Assembly (NCBI GenBank): GCA_038496445.1
Contig: JALMLS010000423.1
Location: 186,001 to 250,000, forward strand
Length of the DNA: 64,000 nt
Reading direction: 5' to 3'
Source: Trichosphaerium sp. ATCC 40318
Taxonomy: Eukaryota; Discosea; Flabellinia; Trichosidae
Of this stretch, positions 54,058 to 64,000 are shown in pieces. Position 1 is the first letter of the stretch. The number at the start of each line of letters is the position of its first letter. Both the position numbers and the translations under genes were made by a program. Under the pieces are notes generated by a model. The model was not told where the DNA came from. It worked only from the letters and a program-made list of their open reading frames with translations, and did not search any database.

Positions 54058-54210
54058 ATGCCACCAGCACTTGCTGGAGTTCACACCATTGATCTTGATT
54101 GTAGTAAAGGCGGCATCAATTCGCTTTCTATGCACATGCAATAGATCTTTCAAAATACACAGTTACTGATGAGGCTATTACACAATGGCTAAGTCGCGTT
54201 CCTATGTAAT
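54058..54210 (+). pseudogene. LRR relic of the ITDEGIKAL family
   Basis: The plus strand reads PALAGVHTIDLDCSK, then after a break YAHAIDLSKYTVTDEAITQW and a stop. At DNA level the GCACTTGCTGGAGTTCACAC stretch is almost the repeat unit of the gene at 36448-37856. A decayed fragment of that family is the likely explanation. A minus-strand frame overlaps it. Confidence 0.6.
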
Positions 54211-54443
54211 AGAAATATGTGAAACTGGCATTGAAAGCTACAATATTGTGAACAAAATAATAAATAAAAGTTATGAACAGTTAAATAGCCCTGAAATATG
54301 CCACCCTTACTACATGTACATGGTGCTGTTTCCATGTCTAAAGAGTATAAGCATGTAATATTACGTTACTCAAGTTTCGTCAGTGATTCATGCACAGCGG
54401 AATTTTTAACCTTAACTTTATTATCCACACTACAAACACTTGT

Positions 54444-55781
54444 TCACCAATCATACCATAGTTTACTACTAGAAACCCTCTGTATCATCTTTTGATGTGC
54501 ACGCCTAAAATCACGTGGATGCCGATTTGAGAAATCCTTTCTTAAAGAATCAAAAATACTTGAAATTTCTGCTGATCTGCTTAGAATAAGGCATTTTTTA
54601 TCATTAAGTACTTTCATGAAATGAGCCATGTTTAAATGATACATATCATCTGATAAATCAAAGAAGAATAGTGTTAGGTATTCTCTTGTATTATACTGAG
54701 AAGCAGTGACTAGTAAACCCATAGAAAATTTACAACGTATACCTTTGAGATGACGACAAGAAGATAAAAGAGTATGCCATCCTGCATCATGTGAAGAGTT
54801 GTACGCATAGAATTGTATGTAATTCAATTTAGGACATGATCTTGATATCAGAGATAGTTCAGTACTTGATAGTGATGATGAGCCAATACTTAAAGTATTC
54901 AAAGAATGACATATCCTATTCTTGAATAAAACATTCAACACACTTTGTGTACCTTTCATTATATTCAAGCTGTTAAGTTCAAGTGTCTTTAAGTACTTTA
55001 AAGTTGATACTAATCTAAAAACAGATTGATCTATTGCAGATGCCATGAGATTGCTGAATACAAGTGTATTCAATTTATCACAGTTTGATATACAGTTGTT
55101 TATACCTTTCTGTCTCGGTGAGATCCGTGGCTTAACTAAAACCAACGATTTTAAGCCAGGTAAAATATTTCCAATAGCTTCAATGTCTTCGTTTTTAAGA
55201 CCAACAGTGCGAATCGATGTTAATCTAGTACAAGCGTTGATAATGTCACGAAATACAGGTGTACTGTGGCCAAGTTTCAGGACCTCCAATCGCGTTAGAA
55301 GCGTTAACAATGAATATCCTTTGTCTCCAAGATTTCTGGCACTACCAACACTGAAGCATCGTAGAGAAGGGATATGCTCTGTTATCAAGGCAGTAAAGTC
55401 TTTACTAATCTCTGTTGAAACCCTTGGAAGTCCTAGAGCCACTAAAGACTTAACAGAAGGACTTGAGTTCTTCTCGCTTTTGATTTCAATTAATTTTTGA
55501 ATATCGCCATTGGCAATGTTTTTACTGGCATACAAGTTCACAGAGCGAACGTGTTTAATGTAAGTTGTGTCTACTAATAGTTCAAGAGAGAGATTATCAC
55601 TATTAGTGGAGTATTCAACGTATTGGTAGTGGATTGAACTTAAAAGCAGAGTATTAAACGTCCTGCATACAAGTTTGAGAATAGGTAAAGCGTCTGTCTC
55701 TAGAAAGCCAATAATAAGATCAAATACATTGCATATAAATAAAGCTTTGCTTTCAACGACTCTTTGTTTACTGTCAGTCAT
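54444..55781 (-). CDS. F-box/LRR protein, intronless
   Basis: 445 residues from ATG 55781 (MTDSKQRVVESKALFICNVF). The N-terminal F-box-like helix set (FDLIIGFLETDALPILKLVC, then RTFNTLLLSS) precedes irregular leucine-rich repeats of about 26 residues: SVKSLVALGLPRV, LRCFSVGSARNLGDKGYSLL, LTRLEVLKLGHS, TRLTSIRTVGLKNEDIEAIG, LKYLKTLELNSLN and SLNTLSIGSSSLSSTELSLI. This is the RNI-like layout of FBXL proteins, which hand substrates to SCF ubiquitin ligases. Unlike the gene at 36448-37856 its repeats are diverged and the frame is intact. It is unusual here in having no intron. Confidence 0.7.
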   Translation of the reverse strand: MTDSKQRVVESKALFICNVFDLIIGFLETDALPILKLVCRTFNTLLLSSIHYQYVEYSTNSDNLSLELLVDTTYIKHVRSVNLYASKNIANGDIQKLIEIKSEKNSSPSVKSLVALGLPRVSTEISKDFTALITEHIPSLRCFSVGSARNLGDKGYSLLTLLTRLEVLKLGHSTPVFRDIINACTRLTSIRTVGLKNEDIEAIGNILPGLKSLVLVKPRISPRQKGINNCISNCDKLNTLVFSNLMASAIDQSVFRLVSTLKYLKTLELNSLNIMKGTQSVLNVLFKNRICHSLNTLSIGSSSLSSTELSLISRSCPKLNYIQFYAYNSSHDAGWHTLLSSCRHLKGIRCKFSMGLLVTASQYNTREYLTLFFFDLSDDMYHLNMAHFMKVLNDKKCLILSRSAEISSIFDSLRKDFSNRHPRDFRRAHQKMIQRVSSSKLWYDW

Positions 55782-56064
55782 TTAACGCCACGTGGAAAAT
55801 AAATAAACGGCCGTGTTAAAGTCAACCAAAATCACCTAAAATCGGATTTTTATTTTTTGACCACACGTGATTGTTTGTACAAATACTGTTCGGTGAAAGC
55901 TCCACCCTAATAAACACACAGGAACATCAAAGAGGCATCACATCAACAAGGATTTTGTGCACTTGATTCTAAATAACAACAGCAAACCGGTATGGTAGTG
56001 ATCTTTTTTTATTTAATTTTTTTGTTTACCTTTTCATATTTTTTTTTCTGTTTTTTGTTTACCA
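55782..56064. other. Divergent spacer
   Basis: Between divergently transcribed genes; AT-rich with T runs. An ATG at 55992 followed by a GT could be an upstream exon of the next gene, but its phase could not be settled. Confidence 0.35.
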
Positions 56065-56355
56065 ATGTCTATTTACAGATTTTCTGGTATATTTAAATTA
56101 CCAGTACTGTTTCTAAGATTAACAGTATTTTTAATCTTAGCTATTGCTCTGTTCAATGTCTTCCTCTTTCCTGTAGTCAAAGAGAATCCTTTACTCTCCC
56201 ATCTATCCAAGTCCGCTAGAGGGAAAAAATTAAGTCAGGCGAAAACAACAGAAAAGAAAAAAAAGAAGAAAAAAAACTTCTCACGCAAGGTCAAGACAAC
56301 CAAACCTGCTGATAAAATTGAGCCAACCATTATGCCTCATAACTTGTCATGTTGA
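56065..56355 (+). CDS. Small basic single-pass membrane or secreted protein
   Basis: 96 residues, unknown family. After MSIYRFSGIFKLP comes one hydrophobic segment (VLFLRLTVFLILAIALFNVF), then a basic tail with long lysine runs (EKKKKKKKNFSRK) to the stop at 56355. It may be a signal-anchor protein. It recalls the small secreted protein at 39111 in plan (hydrophobic leader, then K-rich), but sequences differ. Confidence 0.45.
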   Translation: MSIYRFSGIFKLPVLFLRLTVFLILAIALFNVFLFPVVKENPLLSHLSKSARGKKLSQAKTTEKKKKKKKNFSRKVKTTKPADKIEPTIMPHNLSC

Positions 56356-56419
56356 AAAAACAAAATTCAACTGAACTGCACAAGGTAGGCGCCTTGACGT
56401 TCAAAAAAGTTTTTTTTTT

Positions 56420-59400
56420 TCAAAGCTTCGACAACGTACTTTCATCCAAGTCTACCAATGTCTCTCCTTTTATCTCTTCCTTGGCGAATAACTCTATTAA
56501 ATTATCCAAACCAATTAACTTGAGCCAAACAGCAACATCCTGAATATTCCAATCTAAGAAAGGCTTGTCTTGAAGCATCTCAAGAATCTTGACATTAGTC
56601 ACAAGACAGTCCTTAAGTATAATAGAATTAGGTCTTCCTCTTTGCTTCTCTAATAACTCTAAAGAGTCATCATTGAATCCTAACTCAGACTTGGAGCTAT
56701 CATTAGAGCTCATAGCTTCTTGAATACTATCTGGAAGGTTCTTAGCTTCTTGTGGATTCGTTCTTGACCGTAGAATATTAACAACTTGATACATAGGTGG
56801 TCTATTATCTGGTTCGCCATCCCAGCATTGAGTCATAAGGTCTATATAAAAATCTGGAGTATCTAAAATAACTATAAGTATGGTAGTTGGAAATTAAACA
56901 AGCAAGGCTAGGCGAAAGGCCAATTCAAAATTGTTTGAATTTTTTGTTTCAAATAATTTGACGTGCCTGGTATGCTAATAGGCTCTGGTCGATTACCACG
57001 TGCAACATGTAACTGTAAGGTTACAATACGTAGTCCTTGACCTTGGAATGGCACCTTCTCATGTAAAAGTTCCCACCTAGAATAGAGATTAATAACGAAA
57101 CAAACCGAACTCATCAATAAAACCAAAAAAAACTACGTACATCAGAACGCCGAAAGAATAAACGTCCGAGCTTTCTTTAAATTTCCCTTCTAATGATATC
57201 TCCGGCGCTAAAATAACATATTAGTATTATAGAAGGACATATATTTTATAAACGCACCCATATAAGCAGGAGTACCGCACATTGTTTTTGTTTTCATAGG
57301 GTCATCTTTTTTAATTGTATTATCTGTAATTGTGGAAATTCCAAAATCACAAAGTTTAGGCTGCCAATTAGCATCAAGAAGAATATTTTGACTCTTAATA
57401 TCCCGATGAATACCTAATCACAAAACTTAAAAACACTTCACAGGGAAAATACGCATAAACGACCACAAGAACGAAAACAATTTCAACAACAAAAAATAAA
57501 AAAAAAGCAAAGAAAAAAAAAACATACATATTGGCTTATCCTCATGCAAATGCCGTATTGCTTCACTAACCTATATAATGTATTAACTTAAAGGACAATT
57601 TTACCGTTGAAATCAAAAGATTAAAACCACGCAATGCACCTTTTCTAGTATGTCAATTTTCTCATTAAATGAAAATACTTTTTTTTTGTTTTTCTCTTTC
57701 TTTGACTTATCATGAAGCCAATCATACAGACTTCCTCTTGGCATGTACTCCACCAAAAGACAAAAGAATCCATCAGGTGTCATACACGTTCCAAATATAC
57801 AAATTATATGAGGATGTCTCTTCTTCCTTAAGAGAAAATCAGAATACGCGAAATAAAAACAAATCCTGAATCAAAACAAAAATTCTAAGTTTTACACGAA
57901 GTAACATCCAGTATTTCTTTAATCTACTTTTTAATTCTTGTAAAAAATAGACAAGGTACCTGAATACTTCAAGTTCGTTCTCTATTTCAAGGTTGACAAC
58001 ATCTTGGTTCAAATCTCGAAAGATTTTTAGGGCAATATCTAACCCTCTATAATTAACCTTAAATACATCCGCTGAACCTCCTTGTGGCGTAGTGAGTATA
58101 AAAAAATACAAAAAAAAACAACAAAAAAGAATAAAACGTAAAATACCTCTTCCGACAGGCACTTTGGGTTGATCAAATATCAAATCAGCATAACTTAACG
58201 TTCCAAACGCTGGATGACAAGCTTGTAGGTTATTCTTAACTTGCTCAAACCTCTCTTCTGTCTTAGAATTACCTATTTCACGTCAGTTCCCAATCCAACC
58301 GAAAAAAACCCCAAAACACCAAAAATAGACACAAACGTACCAAGATGTTTAACCATTCTATAATCAGAGGGATTACCATAAATCCATTCCTCATCTCCAA
58401 GTTTTGCAATAGCTAACTTTAGTATTAGTACAGTAAACTTACAACCCAAAATAGGAAAATATAATTTTTTTTTCGACTTTTTTTGGAATGAGAATACAAA
58501 ATTCTACTACCAGTTGTACAAATCAACTCATAGCAAACTTATGTTGTTCAATGTATTAAGATGATTATTAACGTACCTCTAGGTGGCCTTGGACTAACTA
58601 TAACACAAGGATCTTGTGTTGGTTTTGCAAACTTTATACGCTTAGTATTAGATGAATTCGCCCAACGATACATTATAGACTTAATCAACGTTGTAAATAC
58701 TTGTGGTACGCCTTGCCGCGTCTTAGCACTACATTCTGTGTACCCAACAGCGTTTATTTGGTTCACTAGTTCAATTGCCTATTATCCATAAGAGGAACCA
58801 AAAAAAACAGTTCGAAACAGGACAATGGAAGTTGCAAATACCGTTTTTAGCGAAACAGTCAGCAAAAATAAAAAAAAAAATAAAACCGCGTACTGTTTCC
58901 TTTGTAACTAACTGTAATGGCCTAAATGTTAAATGTTACGCATGTACGTGTATGTAATGATGAATATAAATAAGAATAAAGCGGGTTATTTTCTGGCAAA
59001 ATAATCAAGTGAAAAAAACAAAAATAGGCATCTATGACGACATCAGCTTCCAGCCGAAAGCGAAAATGTGACATAAACGAACTTTTTTTTTTTGTAGACT
59101 TGGTTCAAACAGTACAAGAAGTGCTTCATAGCAAGCGCTGACGTACCTAGAAGGGTTCCTCAAATCTTGCTTGCAACCGACCAATAGTATAGGTACATCA
59201 GGCGCCACCCTTGCGAGCTTTTTATGCCACTTGAACGCGTAAGAGCAACACAGAGGAAAAAAGTCGAGTGTTGGTATTATAAAATAAAACAAGCGGCCTT
59301 ACCTCGTTTCTTATGTCTTGAATCGTATGTGGTACACCAATGGAGAAACAAAGCAAAAACGCATCGGCACCTTTAATGATTGTCGGCCAGTTTTTAGATA

Positions 59401-59732
59401 TCTTTGCTCCTGAGGTATTGTAAGAACGCATACGCGGTGTAAAATCGAATAAGTACCGCCTATTTCGTATATTTCAAACTCAACGCTTTCTGGTGATAGT
59501 ACAGGTCCAGAGATCCTATCTAGGCGACCAATGTAACAATCGAGCTTTGTTGGTTGGTATCTAAGTATAAATGTTTGAAGAGTCGCAAATATCTCCAATA
59601 GACATTTCAAGCGCGTACGTTCTCTCAATGGCGCTTAGCCAGTTTGCATTTAGAAGTGACGTTTTTCCAGCGGCCAAGTATCCCACTACGACGATTTTGA
59701 GCTTGGTCACCCTTACATGACTATCGTCGCTA
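56420..59732 (-). CDS. Rho-like GTPase fused to TKL-type kinase and SAM domain
   Basis: Minus strand, many short introns. The Rho-like domain is first (59732-58575): P-loop VVVGYLAAGKTSLL, switch I-like YQPTKLDCYI, EIGG where DTAG is expected, ADAFLLCFSIGVPHTI, PILLVGCKQDLRNPSR and YTECSAKTRQGVPQVF. A donor after RPPR (near 58575) joins in phase to AIAKLGDEEWIYG. The kinase follows: VPVGRGGSADVF, GLDIALKIF, IHRDIKSQNILL, CDFGIS, GTPAYM, WELLHEKVPF and CWDGEPDNRPPM. All catalytic residues are kept. A SAM-like domain (DWNIQDVAVWLKLIGLDNLI) closes it, stopping at 56420 or slightly later by splicing. No CaaX box precedes the kinase. The true start Met is unresolved. Two genes are possible but the frame supports one. 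Confidence 0.7.
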
Positions 59733-60179
59733 CTGTGAACAATATTAGATTAAAAAAAAAATAATCGTTTGCAGGCATCTGTAGAATAGCGAGTATACGA
59801 TATATAAGTATTCGAGATGGCATGCAGCCAAGGTTTAAACCAAAACTTGCCTCATTGAGATTGCTTGGCATACGTCACGATCAAATGTTGTGTGCTTATT
59901 GTTCACTGACTACTCCGTGTGTTGGCTGTCTTTATAGTGCCCTTGGTTAAGTCTTGACTTGTTACTATTACAATTTTTCCCAATTCGAACGAATGGAGCA
60001 AACATGGGAGAATCTAAACTACCAAGATCTCACAACGTGTTGTGTGCCGAAATAGCTCGCCGCAAAAATTGTTTGTTCAATCTTTTAATATAAATACACT
60101 ATGGCGCACAGGTTGGTCACTTTATAGCTTCTGATTATTAGTTTCGCTCTGTGAACTAAAATTGCATTGTCTCGCTAAA
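59733..60179. other. Divergent intergenic region
   Basis: AT-rich. It should hold the unresolved first exon of the Rho-kinase gene (minus) and promoters on both sides. An ATG at about 60101 followed by a GT donor did not give a consistent frame. Confidence 0.35.
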
Positions 60180-61121
60180 ACAGCGTTTTACGTTCCTCTT
60201 GCACTATCTGGCACTTGTAATTACTCTCCCACGCTCGAACGTACCTTTGGATGTTATTACACAGCAGTGTTTCGAGTTCATGGCGATCGCCTTTCAGGTG
60301 ATATCAATTGGAAGATGAGGTAGCCAATACTACTGGTAATTGTTATTACATCACGTGCTCGTTATTGACAAGCTTTGCAACAGGTTTGGCAGAAGATCAA
60401 AGTGCAAGTAGAACAGTTCTGTCAGATTTTGTAAAGTTTTGTTATTTCTTGCAAGAACCGACAGCTTTGACAACAGCCAGTTCATCACTTTCTTAACTCA
60501 TGACAACGTACCGTCTTCCCGTCCTTATGTACATTAAGGCAAGACGAAAAGTAATGTCAAGAAGTTGCAAGATCTGTCAGACGAAAATGTGTTAACTGCT
60601 TGCCAAGTCCGCAATGTTATTGTATCGTGTGCACCAACAAGCTTCCAAATTTATCCGCTGTGGATGACTTTATCTATGATGTTAACAGCAAGCTCAAACG
60701 GGTATCGTGTGCATTGATAGACGTTCGCGGTAACGTGAACATCCATTTTCGTAAACTCAATTTAACCGGAGAAGGTTCGCTATGAACCTGTTAATTCATA
60801 TACATCATGTTGAGAACTGATTGTACCCACAGCGATAATATCAAATCATTAAAGATGATACCATCTGTTTCACGTGTCACTGAAAATTCAGATTGCTGTC
60901 AAACTATTTACGTAAATCCAGGTCAGTAGCATTTTGTAAATTTATTTCAGTAAATGATAAGAAATCTCTGTATCATTTTCGCATCTTTATTCACGTTTTG
61001 AAGACCACATACTTTGATGCTACTGAAACGCACCTTCCGTAAGTAATTTGTACATACTTTCCTTCCATCAATATCCAGAAGGAAAGCAGCACTGTACAAA
61101 ATCGGTACTTTACAAAACTAA
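60180..61121 (+). CDS. Unresolved multi-exon gene, function unknown
   Basis: Protein-like exons can be partly joined. 60182-60231 (FYVPLALSGTCNYSPTLE) leads to VFRVHGDRLS, then DEVANTTGNCYYITCSLLTS; the latter junction needs removal of only 17 nt (60298-60314). The 3' part joins well: DNIKSLKMIPSVSRVTENSD, NPVNDKKSLYHFRIFIHVLK, TTYFDATETHLP, RKAALYKIGTLQN and a stop at 61121. The middle (60380-60790) is open in two frames and I could not choose. The last exon overlaps in another frame with the first visible exon of the next gene, so one boundary must be wrong. Confidence 0.35.
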
Positions 61122-64000
61122 ATATTTAATAGCTATATACGCTCTCATATTATTATCAAGCGTTGGAGTAACTTTTAGTGCGATATCCCAAGACACAGCA
61201 ATAAAAAATGCTGTTTTGTATCACGTTGATGCCACCAAGGTAACTCAAAAAGCAAGGTAGTATCACGTTTTATATTAATTAATGCGTAGACCGTTCGCTT
61301 TGGTGCTTTTGGGTTTCAGTATACCATTGACTCTTTAGTTGGTGTCACACTGTCTAACGTTCAGTTTTTGGACATAAATAGCGGCAATGGCCAGTACCTA
61401 TACGAAAAATACGATCGTAATGAGGTACACTTTTTAATTGGAACCTAAAAACTCACACCTTTAGAACAACATAATACAAACAATGAATTGTGGTGGAACG
61501 TGCCAATCACGTGATCTTAAAACAAATGTATTACTCGATACCTTCCGATGGCCTTATGCACCTCCATATACTCGTTTTGTATCTGATGGAACGGTTTTCA
61601 TTGACCACAGGCACAACACAGATCCGCCGTCACATCAAAGAGTTAGCGTGTACGTTTCAACCAAAGAGTATAACTTCAATTAACACTTTTTGGATTTAGG
61701 TCTAAGTATCTTACAAATGGCACTTTCGATCATCTTTATGGTACTTTTCTAGGTATCAAAGAGTTGTATGCCACACCTAATGAACTCTTACGGTACAAAC
61801 CAATTCACGTGACTTTTAAAAATGGGTAATTGCTCTTAGGGTTGTTTACCTTGATGGAACTATCGTAGACTTCAATGGTGATTATGTCGATGCTGCATTT
61901 TTCTATCAACAGCCAGATAATTGTACTGATATGCCTTGTGTGGATACAACAGATCTCGTATTTGGTATTTTTATACTTGACATTGTCTTTTATCCTAACG
62001 TCGTGCAACTGGTTCAGTAATTCTATGTAGTTATTGATGCTTCTGAAGCTGCTTTGGGTAATACAGATTGTCTTATTGGAGGTACTTGACTCCTATTTCC
62101 TTCCGAGTATTTCTATTTGGTTTAATTTCAAAAGGTCAACCATGTCTAACGTCTGTAAACGGTTTTTTTGGAGAATACAACAGAACTTCTTTTGAAGAAT
62201 GTTGTGAATTTTATAATTGGGATACATACTTTACTTTCATAAGAAACGAAATTGCAGGATTAAAGTTTGGAGAGTATGGTTTTCGTACTGGCATTGTTCT
62301 TTATCGTGATCAAGGTCATGTATCTCTACCTCTTGGAAGCTACACAAAACAACATTTCTTGAATGAAATGGACAAAATTTATAGGCTTAATATTCCTGCT
62401 GGGTGTTCAAACGTTTCTTCAGGTAGTAGAAAATAGTTAAAATCTTGACACCGTGCGTTTTAATTGTTTTTTTATCAGGTCTTGATGTTGCACGTGACCT
62501 TTTTAAACAACACGGGCGAACAGATAGAAACAATAAAAAGATTGTAATCAATCAATACGGCAGTGATGTAAAGTGCGATGGTATTTCTGCGTCAATGATG
62601 GCATCAGACATGAGAAACGATGTGCGGACTATTTTTTTTCCAAATTAATTGCCTGATAAAACAAACAGGGATTCACAATCCTATCGATCGAGATTGGTAC
62701 TGGATCTACAAGTCTTGGACAAAACACAACATTTGTAGAAAATGTTGATAGACTAGCAGATGTCCTTGATACGTTTTCAAGTGGAATTTGCTCAAACGAA
62801 GGTAATACAAGATTATTAGATTTCCTCTTGAAATGTGCTTACTTTTTTGTTTCAGTTTCGAATCCATGTGGATCTTCATGCAATGGTATCTGTGATTGTG
62901 ACCTTGCATGTACTTGTACAAAAACAATATGTGATGATGCAAATCGTTGTACATACGATATATGCGAAGGACCTCACAAGGGATGTACATTTAATCCATT
63001 ACCAATTTTGCCAAATACTGAACCTTCTATTTTCTGTAAGCTCACTATATCACTCCTTTCTTCTCTTGAATTAATATTCGAATCTTAAGGTGGCAATGAA
63101 GAGTACTGTAATCCTAATTCTACGGCTCACAGGGCCGAAACACATATTGCGGCTCTTCCTTATGTATCTAATTACATTGAAACAGATTGTATTGCCCATA
63201 CACCTATGGAATGTGACCCTTCATGTGAATCTGCAGATGTATGCACTACTAGTTGGTGTGATATTACGACAGGACAATGTGTAACTGAGAAAAGAGAACC
63301 AGGTTAATCAATATCTACTTTTTTTTGAACATCCTATTAACACATCATAGGTGCATTGAGCTTTGGTTGCCTAGAACACGACCCACAAAATTTATATTAT
63401 TGTGAGCCATCTACATTTCCACTAGGAACCTTCAAGGGATGTGCATCGAAGCTTCTCAATGATGTACGTCAACATAACTCTCACTCAAATCAAACTGAAC
63501 TTGACTAAACAATCTTCAACACCCGCACTTATTTTTTGATTGTAGATATGTTCCGAAAACGTTCCTGAATGTTCTATTTATGCTGAAGATCTTGAAAGTT
63601 GGCATCTAGTTCCTTTCAGTATCCCTGAAGCTCCAGGACAAACTTTTATGAATCCAGAATGTCTTTATGAACCATTACCAGCTTGTTATCAAATCGTTGC
63701 TCCAAAACCAGCACCAACAGCTCCACCAACAATACCACCAATACCACCACCAACAAATACAACAAGCACCTTAGATGAGCCTTCTGGTAACTCAAACCGT
63801 ATGTTAAACGGCCAGTTTTAACAAATTCTTGTCATCTCTTCTCATCACTTCTTAGTGTCATGGATATTACCAATAGTGGTTGTAGCTTTTTTGCTTATTG
63901 CAATTTGTGTTGGAATATTCTTATGGTATTGGTGTTCAAGGAAGGAATCTTTAGTACGAAATGAAGACTCTATTGATATGGGTAACCATCCAAACGGAAC
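61081..64000 (+). CDS. Type I membrane protein with VWA-like domain and CTDC-like cysteine repeats (runs off window)
   Basis: Probable cell-surface receptor or adhesin. The first visible exon has a hydrophobic leader (KYLIAIYALILLSSVGVTFS); its Met lies in an unseen exon. A beta-rich ectodomain follows (about 61290-62000), then a VWA-like fold: VVIDASEAALG (MIDAS, DASEA rather than DxSxS), LKFGEYGFRTGIVLYRDQGH, NIPAGCSNVSSGLDVARDLF and RNNKKIVI. Next come cysteine-rich units like Dictyostelium CTDC repeats: CDLACTCTKTICDD, RCTYDICEG, and ADVCTTSWCDITTGQC. A Pro/Thr stalk (APPTIPPIPPPTNTTS), a membrane helix (WILPIVVVAFLLIAICVGIF) and a short tail (CSRKESLVRNEDS) end the visible part. N-glycosylation sites are many. 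VWA domains usually bind ligands through a metal ion; the altered MIDAS makes that doubtful. Confidence 0.7.

Overview
The window is nuclear DNA of a unicellular eukaryote. It is AT-rich, and genes lie close together on both strands. Most genes are cut by many short spliceosomal introns, mostly about 40 to 100 nt, that begin gtacgt, gtaagt or gtatgt and end in ttag or cag. Core eukaryotic genes are present: Prp8, Fip1, AP-1 sigma and a probable Pol I factor Rrn7/TAF1B. The signalling repertoire (DENN, RasGAP, Rho, TKL kinase with SAM, many F-box/LRR genes, a VWA receptor with CTDC-like cysteine repeats) resembles amoebozoans and other free-living protists. I cannot name the species. The exon joins below were made by hand from reading frame and splice signals.

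Layout. 1-4017 (+): 3' part of a pseudokinase-DENN gene. 4544-7349 (+): ABCG half-transporter. 7545-8680 (-): secreted protein with CX3C pairs. 8965-14290 (-): L1-like LINE bounded by an exact 17-bp target-site duplication and a poly(A) tract. Its ORF2 is split by a 929-bp TIR element (12091-13019) flanked by CATG. 14497-15219 (-): Frag1/DRAM-type membrane protein. 15802-18067 (+): possible beta-propeller protein. 18204-20254 (+): RasGAP-like region joined to a peroxiredoxin-like domain. 20642-29296 (-): complete PRP8. 29717-30582 (-): unknown four-exon gene. 31007-31956 (-): AP-1 sigma. 32278-34411 (+): FIP1.

The second half is richer in F-box genes and unusual fusions. 34839-36155 (+): F-box joined to a degenerate Ras-like GTPase. 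36448-37856 (-): frameshifted F-box/LRR gene. 39111-39320 (+): small secreted protein. 40240-40716: LRR relic and F-box-like ORF. 40778-42184 (-): fucosyltransferase-like enzyme. 43699-45972 (+): Rrn7/TAF1B-like. 46436-47978 (+): unknown membrane protein. 48580-53864 (+): F-box-SNF2 helicase with SAP. 54058-54210 (+): LRR relic. 54444-55781 (-): F-box/LRR gene. 56065-56355 (+): small basic membrane protein. 56420-59732 (-): Rho GTPase, TKL kinase and SAM in one reading frame. 60180-61121 (+): unresolved gene. 61081-64000 (+): VWA/cysteine-rich type I membrane protein running off the end.

The genes do not form one pathway or operon. The recurring themes are small-GTPase modules and their regulators in unusual fusions (pseudokinase-DENN, RasGAP-Prx-like, F-box-Ras, Rho-kinase-SAM) and spread of F-box/LRR genes with relics. 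The strongest direct observations are the nested transposon, the fusion architectures, excess CACGTG, two GC-AG introns, and a few sites where a 15-17 nt GT...AG segment must be removed to keep the frame.
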